Below the pieces are notes generated by a model that saw nothing but the letters and a program-made list of their open reading frames with translations, had not been told where the DNA came from and did no database searches. From assembly GCA_019454865.1 (NCBI GenBank), contig JACFNJ010000022.1:10285-18990 (forward strand): 8,706 nt of DNA, read 5' to 3'. A program made the translations under genes and the position numbers. Numbering within the stretch: position 1 is the first letter of the stretch; each line of letters begins with the position of its first letter. This stretch comes from Bacteroidia bacterium (GTDB lineage: Bacteria > Bacteroidota > Bacteroidia > UKL13-3). Of this stretch, positions 5,045-8,706 are shown in pieces.

Positions 5045-6609
5045 TAAAGTTTATATATTTAAAATACGTGATGCTAATCATAGCAACACTGCTTATTCAT
5101 CCTATATTATTTAGTCAAAATTACATAGATAATGAAATCCAATTTATTAAAGTAATAACATTATCCGACTCACCACTTCCAGGAGGTGAAAATGGATTAA
5201 TAACTTTAAGTTCAGAACTCAATAAACTCTTCAGTGATTATAGAGTTAAAAAATATGCCCCAATACTATCCACCCCCAAAAGAGAAGTGTTTGCAAATCA
5301 TTACATAATCGAACTTAGTTCTAATGCAATTGATTTTATCAATGTTCTCGATAGTTTAAAGTTTTTTGAGAATATTAGATTATTAGAAGCTTCTAGCACA
5401 ACAGCTACTTGCCCAATTCCTGCTTCAATAAATGATCCTGTTCTAGCTTGGGGTGGATGGGCAACACTAGATGGTTTAGAAGCCTCATGTGCTTGGACAA
5501 TTTCTAAGGGTAATCCTAATTTGAAAGTTGCAGTTGTTGACGCTGACATTGATATATCCCAGCCAGATTTACAGGGCAAAATACCTTATTATGAAATGCA
5601 AGGTGTTACTAATCTTAATAATAGGCCCATTGGTTGGACATCAGGCAGCCATGGAACGCGTGTATTAGGTGTAATAGCTGCACAAACAAATAATGGTATC
5701 GGAACAGCTTCAGTTGGTTATAATACAAGATGCTCATTTTATGCGGCAGACAATACACAGTATTATATTAATCCGCAAGGCGCATCTGGCCAACCTGGTC
5801 CAAGCATCATAAGAGCATTTGACGATAATAACAAAATAATCAGTATTAGTTATAATGGCACAGGATTAAGCACAACTGATGCTCAAAATATCGTAAATAA
5901 TGGTACACTTTTAGTTGTTGCGGCTGGTAATATTTCAGGTTCTGCCTACCATTCTTCATTATGGAATGTACCGGGTGTAATTATTGTTGGTCAAGTTGAC
6001 GAAAGTAATATGCATGGTCCAACTAATACATCTCATTATGCTGGAGTAGATTTATGCGCTATGGTTAAATTTGTAACAACTGATGAAAATAGCACCTATC
6101 CTGCGTTCTGGGGAACTTCTTCTTGTGCTCCTCAAGTTGCAGGTGCTGCTGCTTTAATTCTCGATGTCAACCCATGTTTAACTCCACCTGAAATTGAAGA
6201 AATAATAAAATCGACTACGTCTCCCATTTTAGATGCGTCTTCATTTTCTGGATTAATTGGTACTGGTAGATTAAATGCTTATGCTGCTCTCGTAAAAGCG
6301 CTAACCTATAAAGCAATGTACGAGCAAAACAAAACATATATACCTAATTCGATGTCATACACTAGAAGAAGACACACTATAATGCTTGGCTACTCAGTTA
6401 CAGGTAGTATACCTAATGGGTGGGCAACCATACAAACTGGTGCTAGTGTTAATTATATTGCACGTAACTATATTGAAACTAAAACAGGCTTTGAAGCACA
6501 ACAAGGTTCTGGCTTTGAATGGAGAATAAATCCAGACCTAGATGTATGTGATGGCGAAAATGATGGCGGAATTGATGACCCAATTGATCCTGGGGAGATT
6601 GGAGACTAA
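5041..6609 (+). CDS. Secreted subtilisin-like serine protease (S8 family)
   Basis: This is a 522-residue protease. The N-terminus (about 1-25, ending ILFSQ) is a signal peptide, and residues 26-120 resemble an inhibitory prodomain. The catalytic domain spans about 130-420. The Asp is D167 in VAVVDADID, the His is H204 in SGSHGTRVLGVIAA, the oxyanion Asn is N297 in VVAAGN, and the Ser is S360 in WGTSSCAPQVAGAAALIL. The usual D-[ST]-G around the Asp is D-A-D here, a mild deviation. The C-terminal segment (about 430-498) is beta-rich and ends with an acidic, glycine-rich tail (CDGENDGGIDDPIDPGEIGD). I see no standard type A sorting domain, although the upstream neighbours have one; it may use another route or another C-terminal signal. 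Its start overlaps the stop of the partner gene by 4 bp, and a strong terminator follows, so it is the last gene of unit 1. Confidence 0.9.
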   Translation: MIKFIYLKYVMLIIATLLIHPILFSQNYIDNEIQFIKVITLSDSPLPGGENGLITLSSELNKLFSDYRVKKYAPILSTPKREVFANHYIIELSSNAIDFINVLDSLKFFENIRLLEASSTTATCPIPASINDPVLAWGGWATLDGLEASCAWTISKGNPNLKVAVVDADIDISQPDLQGKIPYYEMQGVTNLNNRPIGWTSGSHGTRVLGVIAAQTNNGIGTASVGYNTRCSFYAADNTQYYINPQGASGQPGPSIIRAFDDNNKIISISYNGTGLSTTDAQNIVNNGTLLVVAAGNISGSAYHSSLWNVPGVIIVGQVDESNMHGPTNTSHYAGVDLCAMVKFVTTDENSTYPAFWGTSSCAPQVAGAAALILDVNPCLTPPEIEEIIKSTTSPILDASSFSGLIGTGRLNAYAALVKALTYKAMYEQNKTYIPNSMSYTRRRHTIMLGYSVTGSIPNGWATIQTGASVNYIARNYIETKTGFEAQQGSGFEWRINPDLDVCDGENDGGIDDPIDPGEIGD

Positions 6610-6660
6610 TCAAAAATTATATTTTCATTAGACTTATTTTATCAATTAATATTTAAACCG

Positions 6661-6697
6661 AAAACGCCAATCTTACTGATCAGATTGGCGTTTTTTG
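6661..6697 (+). terminator. Rho-independent terminator closing unit 1
   Basis: A 13-bp perfect stem (6661-6673 with 6682-6694) has the core ACGCCAATCT/AGATTGGCGT, an 8-nt loop and a T-run at 6691-6696. It lies 52 bp after the protease stop, so it should end the S74-partner-protease transcript and insulate unit 2. Because of its A-tract on the left side it may also work on the minus strand, but no minus-strand gene ends here. Confidence 0.92.
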
Positions 6698-6855
6698 TAG
6701 TATTACTTAGGCAACATAATTATCAAAGCTGTAGAACCTATTTCAATATGCGACTGTCAAATACCTTTAAAAACTATCACGAAGTCTGCTCTTCTATTTT
6801 TAAAATAGTCCTATCACAAATAAGTTAATAAAATAACCGAAGACAAATCGGATGG

Positions 6856-6867
6856 TAGACTAGTCTA
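6856..6867. promoter_or_regulatory. 12-bp perfect palindrome upstream of unit 2
   Basis: TAGACTAGTCTA is a perfect inverted repeat without a spacer, about 20 bp upstream of the TTG of the candidate unit 2 promoter. It could be a dimeric regulator site. Nothing comparable is seen before unit 1, and a chance origin is possible. Confidence 0.2.
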
Positions 6868-6886
6868 ATAGCTGAAAATATTTAAG

Positions 6887-6916
6887 TTGGATTTTTAATA
6901 ATAATTTATATTTTTG
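6887..6916 (+). promoter_or_regulatory. Candidate Bacteroidota promoter for unit 2
   Basis: TTG (6887-6889), a 19-nt spacer and TATTTTTG (6909-6916) match TTG-N19-21-TAnnTTTG. The last five bases of the -7 box belong to the direct repeat and the rest comes from unrelated upstream DNA, yet the consensus is kept. The leader ATG of copy 2 is at 6945, giving the same short 5' leader as in unit 1. Confidence 0.45.
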
Positions 6917-6944
6917 ATATTCAAACCAATTAAATAAGTATAAC

Positions 6945-7019
6945 ATGAAAAAAACTAACCTATTGAAGGTAATTCCTTCTTTTCTTTTCTTTTCACTAAT
7001 TCGGCTTCAGCGCAAGTAA
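6945..7019 (+). other. Out-of-frame signal-peptide leader of the S74 protein, copy 2
   Basis: This is the same 24-codon leader as at 3080-3154, with the same premature TAA (7017-7019) and the same frame break relative to the body starting at 7028. Both copies are thus in the same out-of-frame state. Confidence 0.8.
6979..6994 (+). repeat. Pentanucleotide tandem repeat (CTTTT)3 plus C, copy 2
   Basis: This tract is identical to 3114-3129, with three units. The same arithmetic applies: one unit fewer or two more would fuse the leader at 6945 to the body. Confidence 0.85.
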
Positions 7020-7027
7020 AGTTACGT

Positions 7028-8011
7028 ATGGATAATAAATTCCATATTGGATACGATACTTACACACCATTTCTTTTGGGTTCTTACCCTGCTTTAGGTG
7101 TAGATAACGGGCGTTGGGGTATTGAATATTGGGATGCTGCGGGAGGGCTTAATTTTTGGATTCCTTTTCCCAATCCAAACTCACAAAACAATGTATTATT
7201 TTTACAAGATGTAACAGCTAACGTTGGTATTGGTACGTCTACGCCAAACTACAAATTAGATGTATGGGGAGACATTGCAACATATAGTGTGTATCTAGCA
7301 TCAGATGCAAAACTTAAAACCAATATACAACCTATTGCAAACAACCAAATAAATAAGCTATACCAACTACAGGGTAAAACATATTCTAAAAAGCTAAATC
7401 AGCCAATGCTAGTAACCAATGGAATTACAGATACTGTAAAACTTAAAACCATACAAGCGCAAAATGCCCGTAACTTAGCTAATAATGGAAAACAAGAATT
7501 TGGATATTTAGCGCAGGAAATTCAGCAACTATACCCCGAACTAGTTAGTGGCGACACTTCAAGTCATTTATCTGTTAATTATATTGGATTAATACCAATA
7601 ATTATCGAAGCACTTAAAGAACAATATCAAACGGTAAACGATTTAAAACAACAGTTAAACCAATGTTGCCCCAACAAACAAAACAACAATACGGGACAAT
7701 TGGGTAAAAAAGGAACTACAATACCTACATCTAATAACGAAAACACAGAAAGTGCATACTTATTACAAAATGTACCAAACCCCTTTTCAGAAAATACTAG
7801 TATAAGTTATAATATACCCGAAAATAGCCAAAAGGCAAGCCTACATGTTTATGATATGCAAGGAAGTGAAATTAAAAACTTTGAAATAAAACAACGAGGA
7901 GAAGGTAAGGCAATTATATACGGCAGTGAGCTAAAGGCTGGTATGTACATGTATACCTTAATTATAGACAACAAAGAGGTTGACACCAAAAGAATGATCT
8001 TAACCAAATAA
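7028..8011 (+). CDS. S74/intramolecular-chaperone domain protein with type IX sorting domain, copy 2
   Basis: The 327-residue protein is identical to that of 3163-4146: S74 linker (66-82), S74 domain with SDAKLKTNI (92-100) and GYLAQEIQQLYPEL (159-172), C213-C214, and type IX sorting domain (244-327). As in copy 1, the true signal peptide lies upstream (6945) in another frame, so the first in-frame ATG at 7028 probably is not the natural start. It is followed after 4 nt by a partner gene whose mature part differs from that of unit 1. The S74 protein is therefore the constant member and the partner the variable one. Confidence 0.85.
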   Translation: MDNKFHIGYDTYTPFLLGSYPALGVDNGRWGIEYWDAAGGLNFWIPFPNPNSQNNVLFLQDVTANVGIGTSTPNYKLDVWGDIATYSVYLASDAKLKTNIQPIANNQINKLYQLQGKTYSKKLNQPMLVTNGITDTVKLKTIQAQNARNLANNGKQEFGYLAQEIQQLYPELVSGDTSSHLSVNYIGLIPIIIEALKEQYQTVNDLKQQLNQCCPNKQNNNTGQLGKKGTTIPTSNNENTESAYLLQNVPNPFSENTSISYNIPENSQKASLHVYDMQGSEIKNFEIKQRGEGKAIIYGSELKAGMYMYTLIIDNKEVDTKRMILTK

Positions 8012-8015
8012 CACC

Positions 8016-8706
8016 ATGAAGTCTTATTTATTAATTATTTGTTGCTGGCTGATGTTGGCACAAAGCCAAGCACAAAACTTTGCTCCTATTGGTGCTAAGT
8101 GGTATTATACTCGGGGTAAAACAAACAACTTAAATACAATGGAAGTAGTTAGTGATACCACCATAAACAATTTAGTTTTTAAAAAAGTAAAAGTTACTTC
8201 ATTCCGAGATAATTATACCAAGCGGCTTGAATGTTTTGAGTACCTATCGGGCAACAACGATTCTATTTTGTACTATAACTATTACCATAACCAAGTATTT
8301 AAGTTGTATGATTTTTTGAAAAAACCGGGCGATACAGTTGTTGTTCACGAAAGTAAGTTTAAAGCAACAGACGCTTTTCAATCTGAATTATGGGGCATCG
8401 ACTCTATTGTTGGTTTAAAGTATTTAATTGACAATGTAGATAGTGTAATGATTGATCAAAAATTTGAACGTAGACAAATAATTAAACAATTGGGGAACAA
8501 CACCAATAGTTGGAGGCTAAATACAAGATCCTTAACCTATGCAATAAACAGAATAGGTTCTTTAGGTTATTTTTGGGGGGCATTTGTTGGAGGTTCGGTG
8601 GCTGAAAGTGATGATATATTAAGATGCTATAGCGATAGCAATACCTCATACAAAAATCCTGACTATTTACATCCTGACTGTGATTTAATAACCGGTAATA
8701 AATATT
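8016..8706 (+). CDS. Secreted partner protein of unit 2 (3' end outside the window)
   Basis: The first 230 residues are present and the gene runs off the window without a stop. The signal peptide MKSYLLIICCWLMLAQSQA and the following QNFAP are identical to the unit 1 partner; then V25 becomes I and from residue 30 the sequences separate. The mature part shares only the general plan: FAPIGAKWYY at the start, LYDFLKKPGDTVVV in place of FDTEKQIGDTFSV, and LRCYSD followed by CDLITG in place of FRCYS and CDYIYS. These points suggest one family of beta-rich secreted proteins with a rapidly diverged core. I cannot name a function. A C-terminal type IX sorting domain would be expected just beyond the window edge. 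It begins 4 nt after the copy 2 S74 gene. Confidence 0.85.
   Translation, partial: MKSYLLIICCWLMLAQSQAQNFAPIGAKWYYTRGKTNNLNTMEVVSDTTINNLVFKKVKVTSFRDNYTKRLECFEYLSGNNDSILYYNYYHNQVFKLYDFLKKPGDTVVVHESKFKATDAFQSELWGIDSIVGLKYLIDNVDSVMIDQKFERRQIIKQLGNNTNSWRLNTRSLTYAINRIGSLGYFWGAFVGGSVAESDDILRCYSDSNTSYKNPDYLHPDCDLITGNKY

Larger units (their letters stand above)
6610..6911 (+). other. Intergenic region between units 1 and 2
   Basis: This roughly 300-bp stretch has no recognisable gene or gene remnant in any frame. It contains the unit 1 terminator (6661-6697), a 12-bp perfect palindrome at 6856-6867 and the start of the candidate promoter for unit 2. It shows no resemblance to the transposase remnant that lies at the matching position before unit 1. 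Confidence 0.7.
6912..8087 (+). repeat. 1,176-bp direct repeat, copy 2
   Basis: This is the second copy of the block at 3047-4222, in the same orientation. It carries the last codons of the transposase remnant without the rest of that gene, so those bases were copied together with the S74 gene or were flanking DNA before the duplication. The identity includes silent positions and the non-coding leader, which indicates recent duplication or ongoing gene conversion. Confidence 0.95.

Noticed and set aside
5301..5579. Minus-strand open frame of 92 codons
   Set aside because: It is antisense to the protease prodomain and catalytic Asp region, and its composition looks like a shadow of that coding frame.
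1..8706. CRISPR arrays, tRNA or rRNA genes, riboswitches
   Set aside because: No regularly spaced short repeats, cloverleaf-like or conserved rRNA segments were seen. The only repeats are the long direct repeat and the CTTTT tracts.

Overview
The window looks like chromosomal DNA of a member of the Bacteroidota that has a type IX secretion system. The evidence is AT-rich DNA, starts without Shine-Dalgarno sequences, TAnnTTTG-type -7 boxes, C-terminal type IX (Por) sorting domains and an IS1595-type transposase remnant typical of that phylum. I cannot assign a genus.

Positions 1-2467 are ordinary housekeeping and accessory genes. They are a truncated NarL/FixJ-type response regulator (-), a small single-domain transaldolase (-) with its own hairpin terminator, a divergent TPMT-family methyltransferase (+), a TerB-like acidic helical protein (-) that converges on it with a 3-bp gap, and a retropepsin-like aspartic protease (-).

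Positions 2468-3068 hold a decayed IS1595-family transposase, with nonsense codons, a large internal deletion and a frameshift.

Positions 3047-8706 are the most interesting part: two tandem units of secreted-protein genes. Unit 1 encodes an S74 (intramolecular chaperone)-type protein with a type IX sorting domain, then a secreted partner with a type IX sorting domain, then a subtilisin-like (S8) protease whose start overlaps the partner's stop by ATGA. A strong hairpin terminator closes the unit. Unit 2 starts with a copy of the S74 gene that is identical to the eye. It is followed by a different partner protein that has the same signal peptide but a diverged body and runs off the window. The identical block is 1,176 bp (3047-4222 = 6912-8087, offset 3865) and ends just after the partner's signal peptide.

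In both units the S74 gene's signal-peptide start (ATG at 3080 / 6945) is out of frame with the body. A pentanucleotide repeat, (CTTTT)3, lies between them; losing one unit or gaining two would restore one continuous secreted protein. My hypothesis is a phase-variable, cassette-diversifying surface-protein locus: a constant S74/type IX carrier whose expression is switched by slippage, followed by an exchangeable partner. The repeat, the frames and the identity are seen directly. The switching and the exchange are inference.
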